Shown: piece by piece, positions 26,887-40,099 of the stretch | Layout: each line of letters starts with the position of its first letter | Numbering within the stretch: the first letter of the stretch is position 1 | Translations under genes and position numbers: made by a program | Notes under the pieces: generated by a model | Database searches by the model: none | What the model was told of the DNA's origin: nothing | The model's input: only the letters and a program-made list of their open reading frames with translations | Assembly: GCA_947650365.1 (NCBI GenBank) | Contig: CANTAL010000002.1 | Span: 2,115,501-2,179,500 of the forward strand | Length of the DNA: 64,000 bases | Source of the DNA: Chamaelirium japonicum | Taxonomy: Eukaryota > Streptophyta > Magnoliopsida > Liliales > Melanthiaceae | Reading direction: 5' to 3'

Positions 26887-29800
26887 GATCCAGATCCATT
26901 CTAATTCATTCACACAATCTATTCTAATTCATTCGTAGGATCCATTCTAATTCATTACTACGATCCATTCTAATTCATTCATACGATCCATTCTAATTCA
27001 TTCGTACGATCCATCCTAATTCATTCGCACGATCCATTCTAATTCATTCATACGATCCATTCTAATTCATTCGTATGTATCCATTCGAATTCATTCATAC
27101 GATCCATTCTAATTCTACGATCCATTCTTACTCATTCGTATTATCCATTTTAATTCATTCACACGAATGTATCAACTCTAATTCATTCGTATGATCCATT
27201 CTAATGCATTCACACGAATGTATCCATTCTAATTCATTCGTACGATCCATTCTAATTCATTCGTACGATCCATTCTAATTCATTCGTACAATCTATTCCA
27301 ATTCATTAGTACGATCCATTTTAATTTATTCGTACAATCCATTCTAATTCATTCATACGATCCATTCTAATTCATTCGCACGAATGTATCCATTCTAATT
27401 CATTCATACGATCCATTCTAATTCATTCGTACAATCCATTCTAATTCATTCGCACGATCCATTCGCATTCACTCAAACGATCCATTCTAATTCATTCATA
27501 TGATCCATTCTAATTCATTCGCACGAATGTATTCATTCTAATTCATTCGTACGATCCATTCTAATTCATTTGTACGAATATATCCACTCTAATTCATTCA
27601 TACGATCCATTCTAATTCATTCGCACGAATGTATCCATTCCAATTCATTCGTACGATCCATTCTAATTCATTCGCACAATCTATTCTAATTCATTCGTAC
27701 GATCAATTCTAATTCATTCGTAGGATCCATTCTAATTCATTACTACGATCCATTCTAATTCATTCGCACGATCCATTCTTACTCATTCGTACGATCCATT
27801 CTAATTCATTCATACGATCCATTCTAATTCATTCATATGATCCATTCTAATTCATTCGCACGATCCATTCTAATTCTTTCGCACGAATGTATCCATTGTA
27901 ATTCATTTGTACGACCCATTCTAATTCATTCGCACGATCCATTCTAATTCATTCGTACGATCCATTCTAATTCATTCGTACGATTCATTCTAATTCAATC
28001 CATTCTAATTCATTCGTACGATCCATTATTACTAATTCGTACGATCGATTCTAATTCACTCATACGATCCATTCTAATTCATTCGTACGATCTATTCTAT
28101 TTAATTCGTACAATCCATTCTTACTCAATCGTATGATCCATTCTAATCCATTCGCACAATCTAGTCTAATTCATTCGTACGATCCATTCTAATTCTTTCG
28201 CATGAATGTATCCATTCTAATTCATTCGTACGATCCATTCTAATTCATTCGTACGATCCATTCTAACTCATTCGTACGATCTATATTCTAATTCATTCGC
28301 ACGATCCATTCTAAATTCATTCGTACGATCCATTCTAATTCATTCGCATGATCCATTCTAATTCCTTCGTACGATCCATTTTAATTCATTCGCACAATCT
28401 ATTCTAATTCATTCGCACAATCTATTCTAATTCATTCGTACGATCAATTCTAATTCATTAGCATGATCCATTCTAATTCATTCGTACGATCTATTCTAAT
28501 TCATTCGTACGATCTATTCTATTTCATTCATACGATCCATTCTAATTCATTAATACGATCCATTCTAATTCATTCGCACGATCCATTCTAATTCATTCAC
28601 ATTCATACAATCCACTCTAATTCATTCGCATGAATGTATCCATTCTAATTCATTCGTATGATCCATTCTAATTCATTCGCACGAATGTATCCATTCTAAT
28701 TCATTCGTACGATCCATTCTAATTCATTCGTACGATCCATTCTAATTCATTCGTACAATCCATTCTAATTCATTCGTACGATCCATTCTAATTTATTCGT
28801 ACAATCCTTTTTAATTCATTCATACGATCCATTCTAATTCATTCGCACGAATGTATCCATTCTAATTCATTCGTACGATCCATTCAAATTCATTCGTACA
28901 ATCCATTCTAATTCATTCGCACGATCCATTCGCATTCAATCAAACGATCCATTCTAATTCATTCATATAATCCATTCTAATTCATTCGCACGAATGTATT
29001 CATTCTAATTCATTCGTACGATCCATTCTAATTCATTTGTACGAATGTATCCACTCTAATTCATTCATACGATCCATTCTAATTCATTCGCACGAATGTA
29101 TCCATTCCAATTCATTCGTACGATCCATTCTAATTCATTCGCACAATCTATTCTAATTCATTCGTAGGATCCATTCTAATTCATTACTACGATCCATTCT
29201 AATTCATTCGCACGATCCATTCTTACTCATTCGTACGATCCATTCTAATTCATTCATACGATCCATTCTAATTCATTCATATGATCCATTCTAATTCATT
29301 CGCACGATCCATTCTAATTCTTTCGTACGAATGTATCCATTCTAATTCATTTGTACGACCCATTCTAATTCATTCGCACGATCCTTTCTAATTCATTCGT
29401 ACGATCCATTCTAATTCATTCGTACGATTCATTCTAATTAAATCCATTCTAATTCATTCGTATGATCCATTCTTACTCATTCGTACGATCGATTCTAATT
29501 CATTCATACGATCCATTCTAATTCATTCGTACGATCTATTCTATTTAATTCATACAATCCATTCTTACTCAATCGTATGATCCATTCTAATCCATTCGCA
29601 CAATCTAGTCTAATTCATTCGTACGATCCATTCTAATTCTTTCGCACGAATGTATCCATTCTTATTCATTCGTACGATCCATTCTAATTCATTCGTACGA
29701 TCCATTCTAATTCATTCGTACGATCTATATTCTAATTCATTCGCACGATCCATTCTAATTCATTCGTACGATCCATTCTAATTCATTCGCATGATCCATT

Positions 29801-30271
29801 CTAATTCCTTCGTACGATCCATTTTAATTCATTCGCACAATCTATTCTAATTCATTCGCACAATCTATTCTAATTCATTCGTACGATCAATTCTAATTCA
29901 TTAGCATGATCCATTCTAATTCATTCGTACGATCTATTCTAATTCATTCATACGATCTATTCTATTTCATTCATACGATCCATTCTAATTCATTAATACG
30001 ATCCATTCTAATTTATTCGCACGATCCATTCTAATTCATTCACATTCATACAATCCATTCTACTTCATTCGCACGATCCATTCGCATTCACTCAAACGAT
30101 CCATTCTAATTCATTCATATGTTCCATTCTAATTCATTCGCACGAATGTATCCATTCTAATTCATTCGTACGATCCATTCTAATTCATTTGTACGAATGT
30201 ATCCACTCTAATTCAATCATACGATCCATTCTAATTCATTTGTACGAATGTATCCACTCTAATTCATTTGT
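26887..30271 (-). repeat. Longest R-only block
   Basis: About 3.4 kb of uninterrupted R units, carrying a 1.45-kb tandem duplication. It ends at a TTTGTACGAA palindromic switch into F. Variants include ATTACTACGATCC (near 26950, 27735 and 29180) and CACATTCATACAATCC (near 28597 and 30040). Confidence 0.9.
27160..30050 (-). repeat. 1.45-kb tandem duplication
   Basis: Copies about 27160-28610 and 28620-30050. Landmark spacings: CGCATTCA(C/A)TCAAACG 27464 and 28931 (1467 bp); TAGGATCC with ATTACTACG 27721 and 29165 (1444 bp); ATTCATACAATCC 28601 and 30044 (1443 bp). The 23-bp shift between 1467 and 1444 is one unit lost from copy 2. Both copies share the rare GAATGTATTCATTC form near 27530 and 28997. 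Confidence 0.8.
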
Positions 30272-30500
30272 ACGAATGAATTAGAATGGATCGTATGAGT
30301 GTGAATGAATTAGAATGGATCGTGCGAATGAATTAGAATGGATCGTATTAATGAATTAGAATGGATCGTATGAATGAAATAGAATAGATCGTACGAATGA
30401 ATTAGAATAGATCGTACGAATGAATTAGAATGGATCATACTAATGAATTAGAATTGATCGTACGAATGAATTAGAATAGATTGTGCGAATGAATTAGAAT
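29830..30500. repeat. Inverted repeat across the 30.27-kb orientation switch
   Basis: Arms about 29830-30055 (R) and 30285-30500 (F), centre about 30170. Mirrored variant order: GTATGAGTGTGAATG against CATTCACATTCATAC, then CGTATTAATG against CATTAATACG, then GAAATAGAATAGATCG, then CATACTAATG against CATTAGCATG, then GAATTGATCG. The spacer of about 230 bp is not mirrored. Confidence 0.7.
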
Positions 30501-33306
30501 GGATCGTACGAATGAATTGGAATGGATACATTCGTGCGAATGAATTAGAATGGATCGTATGAATGAATTAGAGCGGATACATTCGTACAAATGAATTAGA
30601 ATGGATCGTACGAATGAATTAGAATGGATACATTCGTGCGAATGAATTAGAATGGATCATATGAATGAATTAGAATGGATCGTTTGAGTGAATGCTAATG
30701 GATCGTGCGAATGAATTAGAATGGATTGTACGAATGAATTAGAATGGATCGTACGAATGAATTAGAATGGATACATTCGTGCGAATCCATTCTATTTCAT
30801 TCGTACGATCCATTCTAATTCATTCGCACGATCCATTCTAATTCATTCATACGATCCATTCTAATTCATTCGTATGATCCATTCTAATTCATTCGTACGA
30901 TCCATTCTAATTCATTCGCACAATCTATTCTAATTCATTCGTACGATCCATTCTAATTCATTCGCACGATCCATTCTAATTCATTCATACGATCCATTCT
31001 ATTTCATTCGTACGATCCATTCTTACTCATTCGTACGATCCATTCTAATTCATTTCCACGAAGGTATCCATTCTAATTCATTCGTACTATCCATTCTAAT
31101 TCCTTCGTACGATCCATTCTAATTCCTTCGTACGATCCACTCTAATTCATTCGTACGATCCATTCTAATTCCTTCGTATGATCCATTCTAATTCATTCGT
31201 ACGGTATGATTCATTCTAATTCATTCGTACGATTCATTCTAATTCAATCCATTCTAATTCATTCGTACGATCCATTCTAATTCATTCGCACGATCCATTC
31301 TAATTCATTCATACGATCTATTCTAATTCATTCGCACGAATGTATCCATTCTAATTCATTCACACGATCCATTCTAATTCATTCATACAATTCATTCTAA
31401 TTCTTTTGCACGAATGTATCCATTCTAATTCATTCGTACGATCCATTCTAATTCATTCGTATGATCTATTCTAATTCATTCGCATGATCCATTATAATTC
31501 ATTCATACGATCCACGAATGAAATAGAATAGATTAGAATGGATTAGAATAGATTGTGCGGATTAATTAGATTGGATCGTACGAATGAATTAGAATGAATC
31601 ATACCGTACGAATGAATTAGAATGGATCATACGAAAAAATTAGAATGGATCGTATGAATGAATTAGAATGGATCGTACGAATGAAATAGAATGGATTGTA
31701 CGAATGAGATAGAATGGATCGTACAAATGAATTAGAATGGATACATTCATGCGAATGAATTAGAATGGATCATACGAATGAATTAAAATGGATTCATTCG
31801 TGCGAATGAATTAGAATGGATCGTACGAATGAGTAAGAATGGATCGTACGAATGAATTAGAATGGATTGAATTAGAATGAATCGTACGAATAAATTAGAA
31901 TGGATCGTACGAATGAATTAGAATGGATCGTACGAATGAATTAGAATGGATTGAATTAGAATGAATCCTACAAATGAATTAGAATGAATCATACCGTACG
32001 AATGAATTAGAATGGTTAGAATGGAAAGATTCGTGCGAATGAATTTGAATGGATCGTACGAAGGAATTAGAATGGATCGTACGAAGGAATTAGAATAGAT
32101 CATACGAAGAAATTAGAATGGATCGTACGAATGAATTAGAATGGATCGTATGAATGAATTAGAATGGATCGTGCGAATGAATTAAAATGGATCGTATGAT
32201 TGAAATAGAATGGATCGTATGAATTAGAATGGATCGTACGAATGAAATAGAATGGATCGTACGAATGAATTAGAATAGATTGTGCGAATGGATTAGAATG
32301 GATCATACGATTGAGTAAGAATGGATTGTACGAATGAAATAGAATAGATCGTACGAATGAATTAGAATGGATCATGCTAATGAATTAGAATTGATCGTAC
32401 GAATGAATTAGAATAGATTGTGCGAATGAATTAGAATGGATCGTACGAATGAATTGGAATGGATACATTCGTGCGAATGAATTAGAATGGATCATATGAA
32501 TGAATTAGAGTGGATACATTCATACAAATGAATTAGAATGGATCGTACGAAGGAATTAGAATGGATCGTACGAAGGAATTAGAATGGATAGTACGAATGA
32601 ATTAGAATGGATACCTTCGTGCAAATGAATTAGAATGGATCGTACGAATGAGTAAGAATGGATCGTACGAATGAATTAGAATGGATCGTACGAATGAATT
32701 AGAATAGATTGTGCGAATGAATTAGAATGGATCGTACGAATGAATTAGAATGGATCGTACGAATGAATTAGAATGGATCGTACGAATGAATTAGAATGGA
32801 TCGTACGAATGAATTAGATTGGTTCGTATTAATGAATTAGAATGGATCGTATGAATGAATTAGAATAGATCGTACGAATGAATTAGAATGGATACGAATG
32901 GATCGTACGAATTAGTAAGAATGGATCGTACGAATGAAATAGAATGGATTGTATGAATGAATTAGAATAGATCGTACGAATGAAATAGAATAGATCGTAC
33001 GAATGAATTAGAATGGATCATGCTAATGAATTAGAATGGATCGTTCGAATGAATTAGAATAGATTGTGCGAATGAATTAGAATGGATCGTACGAATGAAT
33101 TAGAAAGGATAGATTGTGCGAATGAATTAGAATGGATCGTACGAATGAATTGGAATGGATACATTCGTGCGAATGAATTAGAATGGATCGTACGAATGAA
33201 TTAGGATGGATCGTACGAATGAATTAGAATGGATCGTATGAATGAATTAGAATGGATCGTGAGAATGAATTAGAATGGATCGTACGAATGAAATAGAATG
33301 GATTCG
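30272..33306. repeat. Mixed satellite, F with one R block
   Basis: F 30272-30786, R 30787-31513, F 31514-33306. The R to F switch at 31513 runs into irregular DNA (GATTAGAATGGATTAGAATA, TGTGCGGATTAATTAG) at about 31530-31575, where units are truncated and lack the spacer. The R block resembles 22257-22800 and 43908-44400. Confidence 0.85.
32136..32375 (-). repeat. Dispersed satellite module with an open frame (copy 2)
   Basis: This stretch is open for 79 codons on the minus strand and is nearly the same as 15818-16045 and 41355-41594, including the shortened GAATTAG unit that follows the GAAATAG unit. The surroundings also match the 41.3-kb copy (GAAGGAATTAG and GAAGAAATTAG units upstream, CATGCTAATG downstream). 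It is a copied array block, not a gene. Confidence 0.75.
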
Positions 33307-34760
33307 CACGAATGTATCCATTCTAATTCATTCGAACGATCCATTCTAATTCATTCGTACAATCCATTCTAATTCATTCGCACGATACATTCGCATTCAC
33401 TCAAACGATCCATTCTAATTCCTTCATATGATCCATTCTAATTCATTCGCAGAATGTATCCATTCTAATTCATTCATACGATCCATTCTAATTCATTTGT
33501 ACGAATGTATCCACTCAAATTCATTCATACGATCCATTCTAATTCATTCGCACGAATATATCCATTCCAATTCATTCGTACGATCCATTCTAATTCATTC
33601 GCACAATCTATTCTAATTCATTCATACGATCCATCCTAATTCATTCGCACGAATGTATCCATTCTAATTCATTCGTACAATCCATTCTATTTCATTCGTA
33701 CGATCCATTCTTACTCATTCGTACGATCCTTTCGTATCCATTCTAATTCATTCGTACGATCTATTCTAATTCCTTCGTACGATCCATTCTAATTCCTTCG
33801 TATGATCCATTCTAATTCAATCCATTCTAATTCATTCGTACGATCCATTCTAATTCATTCGTATGATCTATTCTAATTCATTCGCATGATCCATTCTAAT
33901 TCCTTCGTACGATCCATTTTAATTCATTCGCACGATCCATTCTAATTCATTCATACGATCCATTCTAATTCATTCGTACGATCCATTCTAATTTCTTCGT
34001 ATGATCTATTCTAATTCCTTCGTACGATCCATTCTAATTCATTCATACGATCTATTCTAATTCTTTCGCACGAATGTATCCATTCTAATTCATTCGTACG
34101 ATCCATTCTAATTTTTTCGTACGATCCATATTCTAATTCATTCGTACGATCCATTCTAATTTATTCGTACAATCCATTCTAATTCATTCGCACGAATGTA
34201 TCCATTCTAATTCATTCGTACGATCCATTCTACGAATTAGAATGGATCGTATGAATGAATTAGAATAGATCGTGCGAATAAATTAGAATGGATCGTATGA
34301 ATGAATTAGAATAGATTGTGCGAATGAATTAGAATGGATCGTACGAATGAATTAGAATGGATACATTCGTGCGAATGAATTAGAATGGATCATACGAATG
34401 AATTAGAATGGATCATATGAATGAATTAGAATGGATCGTACGAATGAATTAGAATGGATACATTCATGCGAATGAATTAGAATGGATCATACGAATGAAT
34501 TAGAATGGATTCATTCGTGCGAATGAATTAGAATGGATCGTACGAATGAGTAAGAATGGATCGTACGAATGAATTAGAATGGATTGAATTAGAATGAAAC
34601 GTACGAATGAATTAGAATGGATCGTACGAATGAATTAGAATGGATCGTACGAATGAAATGGAATGGATCGTATAAATGAATTAGAATGGATCGTGCGAAT
34701 GAATTAGAATGGATCGTACGAATGAATTAGAATAGATTGTGCGAATGAATTAGAATGGAT
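33307..34760. repeat. Distant direct copy of the 59.8-60.9 kb segment
   Basis: R 33307-34232, then F. The switch string TACGAATTAG is at 34231 and 60348, an offset of 26117 bp. The first ATTCATGCG unit after the switch (34451 and 60567) keeps that offset to within a base. The match runs from about 33840 to 34760 against 59957 to 60880. The left parts differ by about 360 bp of extra R units here, since the preceding GATTCGCAC switches (33301 and 59778) are 26477 bp apart. Confidence 0.7.
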
Positions 34761-37718
34761 CGTGCTTATGAATTAGAATGGATCGTGCGAATAAATTAGA
34801 ATGGATCGTATGAATGAATTAGAATAGATTGTGCGAATGAATTAGAATGGATCGTACGAATGAATTAGAATGGATACATTCGTGCGAATGAATTAGAATG
34901 GATCGTATGAATGAATTAGAATTGATCGTACGAATCAATTAGAATGGATCATGCGAATGAATTAGAATGGATCGTGCGAATGAATTAGAATGGATCGTAC
35001 GAATGAAATAGAATGGATTGTACGAATGAGATAGAATGGATCGTACGAATGAATTAGAATGGATACATTCATGCGAATAAATTAGACTGGATCATACGAA
35101 TAAATTAGAATGGATTCATTCGTGCGAATGAATTAGAATGGATCGTATGAATGAGTAAGAATGGATCGTTAGAATGAATTAGAATGGATCGTATTAATGA
35201 ATTAGAATGGATCGTATAAATGAATTAGGATGGATCGTACGAAGGAATTAGAATGGATCGTACGAAGGAATTAGAATGGATAGTACGAATGAATTAGAAT
35301 GGATACCTTCATGCAAATGAATTAGAATGGATCGTACGAATGAGTAAGAATGGATCGTACGAATGAATTAGAATGGATTGAATTAGAATGAATTGTACGA
35401 ATGAATTAGAATGGATCGTACGAATGAATTAGAATGGATCGTACGAATGAATTAGAATGGATTGAATTAGAATGGATCGTACGATAAGAATGGATCGTAC
35501 AAATGAAATAGAATAGATCGTAGGGATAAATGAATTTGGATCGTGCTAATGAATTAGAATGGATCGTACGAATGAATTAGAATAGATCGTACTAATGAAT
35601 TAGAATAGATTGTGCGAATGAATTTGAATGGATCGTACGAATGAATTAGAAAGGATATATTCGTGCGAATGAATTAGAATAGATCGTATGAATGAATTAG
35701 ATTGGATCGTATTAATGAATTAGAATGGATCGTGCGAATGAATTAGAATGGATCGTACGAATGAAATAGAATAGATTGTACGAATGAGATAGAATGGATC
35801 GTACGAATGAATTAGAATGGATACATTCATGCGAATGAATTAGAATGGATCAAACGAATGAATTAGAATGGATTCATTCGTGCGAATGAATTAGAATGGA
35901 TCGCACGAATGAGTAAGAATGGATCGTACGAATGAATTAGAATGGATTGAATTAGAATGAATCGTACGAATGAATTAGAATGGATCGTACGAATGAATTA
36001 GAATGGATCGTATGAATGAATTAGAATGGATTGAATTAGAATGAATCGTACGAATGAATTAGAATGAATCATACCGTACGAATGAATTAGAAAGGATCAT
36101 ACGAAAGAATTAGAATGGATCGTACGAATGAATTAGAATGGATCGTATGAATGAATTAGAATGGATCGTACGAAGGAATTAGAATGGATCGTACAAAGGA
36201 ATTAGAATGGATAGTACGAATGAATTAGAATGGATACCTTCGTGCAAATGAATTAGAATGGATCGTACGAATGAGTAAGAAATGGATCGTACGAATGTCC
36301 ATTCTAATTCATTCGTACTATCCATTCTAATTCCTTCGTACGATCCATTCTAACTCATTTGCATGATCCATTCTAATTCATTTGCATGATCCATTCTAAT
36401 TCATTCGTACGATCGATTCTAATTCATTCATACGATCCATTCTAACTCATTCGCACGAATGTATCCATTCTTATTCATTCGTACGATCCATTCTAATTCA
36501 TTCGCACAATTTATTCTAATTCATTCATACGATCCATTCTAATTTATTCGCACGATCCATTCTAATTCATTCATACGATCCATTCTAATTCATTCATTTG
36601 ATCCATTCTAATTCATTCGCACGATCCATTCTTACTCATTCGTACGATCCATTCTAATTCATTCGCACGATCCATTCTAATTCATTAATACGATCCATTC
36701 TAATTCATTCGCACAATCCATTCTAATTCATTCACACTCATACGATCCATTCTAATTCATTAGCATGAATGTATCCTTTCTAATTCATTCGTACGATCCA
36801 TTCTAATTCATTCGCACAATCTATTCTAATTCATTCGAACGATCCATTCTAATTCATTCGTACGATCCATTCTAATTCATTCGTACGATCCATTCTAATT
36901 CATTCACGCGATCCATTCTAATTCATTCGCACGATCCATTCTAGTTCATTAGCACGATCCATTCTAATTCATTCGTACGATCTATTCTAATTCATTTATA
37001 CGATCCAATCTAATTCATTCATACGATCCATTCTAATTCTTTCGCACGAATGTATCCATTCTAATTCATTCGTACGATCCATTCTAATTCATTAGCACGA
37101 AAAAACACGATCCACTCACATACGAATAAATTAGAATGAATTAGAATGGATTGTGTGAATGAATTAGAATGGATTGTATGAACGAATTAGAATGGATCGT
37201 GCGAATGAATTAGAATATGGATCGTACGAAGGAATTAAAATGGATCGTACGAATGAATTCGAATGTATCCTTTCTAATTCATTCGTACGATCCATTCTAA
37301 TTCCTTCGTACGATCCATTCTAATTCATTCGTACGATCCATTTTAATTCATTCGCACGATCCATTCTAATTCATTCGTACGATCCATTCTATTTCATTCA
37401 TACGATCCATTCTAATTCATTCATACGATCTATTCTAATTCTTTCGCACGAATGTATCCATTCTAATTCATTCGTACGATCCATTCTAATTCATTCGCAC
37501 GATCCATTCTGATTCATTCATACAATCCATTCTAATTTTTTTGCACGAATGTATCCATTCTAATTCATTCGTTCGATCCATTCTAATTGATTCATACAAT
37601 CCATTCTAATTCATTCGCACGATCCACTCTAATTCATGCATACGATCCAATCTAATTCATTCATACGATCCATTCTAATTCATTCGCACGAATGTATCCA
37701 TTCTAATTCATTCGTACA
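34233..37718. repeat. Mixed satellite blocks
   Basis: F 34233-36296, R to 37119, F to 37260, R to 37718. The truncated ACGGATAAATGAATTTGG-type unit appears near 35521, with the first bases changed to AGGGATAAATG. The 37718 switch is centred on ACATGT, a palindrome not used elsewhere in the window. Confidence 0.85.
37096..37126 (+). repeat. A6-tract junction element, copy at 37.1 kb
   Basis: CACGAAAAAACACGATCC followed by ACTCACATACG, at an R to F switch at about 37119. It matches the 20070 copy. It lies outside the 3.6-kb repeat, so the element moves with smaller blocks too. Confidence 0.85.
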
Positions 37719-39812
37719 TGTATGAATGAATTAGAATGGATTGTACGAATGAATTAGATTGGATCGTGCGAATGAATTAGAATGGGTCGTACGAATGAAT
37801 TAGAATGGATCGAACGAATGAATTAGAATGGATACATTCGTGCAAAAGAATTAGAATGGATTGTATGAATGAATTAGAATGGATCGTGCGAATGAATTAG
37901 AATGGATCGTACGAATGAATTAGAATGGATACATTCGTGCGAAAGAATTAGAATAGATCGTATGAATGAATTAGAAGGGATCGTGCGAATGAATTAGAAT
38001 GGATCGTACGAATGAAATAGAATGGATTGTACGAATGAGATAGAATGGATCGTACGAATGAATTAGAATGGATACATTCATGCGAATGAATTAGAATGGA
38101 TCATACGAATGAATTAGAATGGATTCATTCGTGCGAATAAATTAGAATGGATCGTACGAATGAGTAAGAATGGATCGTACGAATGAATTAGAATGGATTG
38201 AATTAGAATGAATAGTACGAATGAATTAGAATGGATCGTACGAATGAATTAGAATGGATCGTACGAATGAATTAGAATGGATCGTGCGAATGAATTAGAA
38301 TGGATCGTTCGAATGAATTAGAATGGATCATATGAATGAATTAGAATTAGAATGGATCGTACGAATGAGTAAGAATGGATCATACGAATGAAATAGAATG
38401 GATCGTACGTATCAATTAGAATGGATACATTCATGGGAATGAATTAGAATGGATCGTACGAAGGAATTAGAAGGGATCGTACGAAGGAATTAGAATGGAT
38501 CGTACGAATGAATTAGAATGGATACATTCGTACGAATGAAATAGAATGTATTGTACGAATGAGATAGAATGGATCGTACGAATGAATTAGAATGGATACA
38601 TTCATGCGAATGAATTAGAATGGATCATAGGAATGAATTAGAATGGATTCATTCGTGCGAATGAATTAGAATGGATCGTACGAATGAGTAAGAATGGATC
38701 GTACGAATGAATTAGAATGGATTGAATTAGAATGAATCGTACGAATGAATTAGAATGGATCGTACGAATGAATTATAATGGATCGTACGAATGAATTAGA
38801 ATAGATCGTGCGAATGAATTAGAATGGATCGTGCGAATGAATTAGAATGGATCATATGAATGAATTATAATTAGAATGGATCGTACGAATGAGTAAGAAT
38901 GGATCATACGAATGAAATAGAATGGATCGTACGTATCAATTAGAATGGATACATTCATAGGAATGAATTAGAATAGATCGTACGAAGGAATTAGAATGGA
39001 TCGTACGAAGGAATTAGAATGGATCGTACGAATGAATTAGAATGGATACATTCGTACGAACGAAATAGAATGGATTGAACGAATGAGATAGAATGGATCG
39101 TACGAATGAATTAGAATGGATACATTCATGCGAATGAATTAGAATGGATCATAGGAATGAATTAGAATGGATTCATTCGTGCGAATGAATTAGAATGGAT
39201 CGTACGAATGAGTAAGAATGGATCGTACGAATGAATTAGAATGGATTGAATTAGAATGAATCGTACGAATGAATTAGAATGGATCGTACGAATGAATTAT
39301 AATGGATCGTACGAATGAATTAGAATAGATCGTGCGAATGAATTAGAATGGATCGTGCGAATGAATTAGAATGGATCATATGAATGAATTAGAATTAGAA
39401 TGGATCGTACGAATGAGTAAGAATGGATCATACGAATGAAATAGAATGGATCGTACGTATCAATTAGAATGGATACATTCATGGGAATGAATTAGAATAG
39501 ATCGTACGAAGGAATTAGAATGGATCGTACGAAGGAATTAGAATGGATCGTACGAATGAATTAGAATGGATACATTCGTACGAATGAAATAGAATGGATT
39601 GAACGAATGAGATAGAATGGATCGTACGAATGAATTAGAATGGATACATTCATGCGAATGAATTAGAATGGATCATACGAATGAATTAGAATGGATCGTA
39701 CGAATGAGTAAGAATGGATCGTACGAATGAATTAGAATGGATTGAATTAGAATGAATAGTACGAATGAATTAGAATGGATCGTACGAAGGAATTAGAATG
39801 GATCGTACGAAG
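37719..39812 (+). repeat. F block containing the 524-bp higher-order repeat
   Basis: This is an uninterrupted F block. The first 300 bp resemble 3,700-4,100 (CGAACGAATG, GTGCAAAAGAATTAG). The remainder is the 524-bp repeat annotated separately. The block ends at an F to R switch, CGAAGGTATCC. Confidence 0.9.
38020..39800 (+). repeat. 524-bp higher-order repeat, about 3.4 copies in exact register
   Basis: GAGATAGAATGG occurs at 38037, 38561, 39085 and 39609, and CGTACGTATCAATTAG at 38404, 38928 and 39452. Every spacing is exactly 524 bp. Each copy mixes 23-bp, 28-bp and 38-bp units in the order GAGATAG, ATTCATGCG, GGATTCATTCGTGCG, GAGTAAG, compound unit, GAATTAGAATTAG, GTATCAATTAG. The final copy lacks the ATTCATTCGTGCG unit. 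Exact spacing implies recent expansion. Confidence 0.9.
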
Positions 39813-39877
39813 GTATCCATTCTAATTCATTCGTACGATCCATTCTAATTCATTCGCACAATCTATTCTAATTCATT
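39813..39877 (-). repeat. Short R insertion between two long F blocks
   Basis: Only about 65 bp of R units separate the F blocks at 37.7-39.8 and 39.9-43.9 kb. The right switch has the string CATTACGAATGAGTAAG, the same class as the switches at 47125, 51550 and 56783. Confidence 0.8.
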
Positions 39878-40099
39878 ACGAATGAGTAAGAATGGATTGT
39901 ACGAATGAATTAGAATGGATACATTCGTGCGAATGAATTAGAATGGATCGTACGAATGAAATAGAATGGATCGTACGAATGAATTAGAATGGATCGTGCG
40001 AATAAATTAGAATGGATCATACGAAGGAATTAGAATGGATCGTACGAATGAATTAGAATGGGTCGTACGAATGAATTAGAATGGATCATACGAATGAAT

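Noticed and set aside
31530..31575. Possible unique insertion in irregular DNA
   Set aside because: GATTAGAATGGATTAGAATA is made of truncated cores of the same unit; no foreign sequence is present.
32136..32375. 79-codon minus-strand open frame as a gene
   Set aside because: It encodes only the 23-residue periodic peptide dictated by the 69-bp cycle, lacks any upstream signal, and is conserved equally outside the frame.
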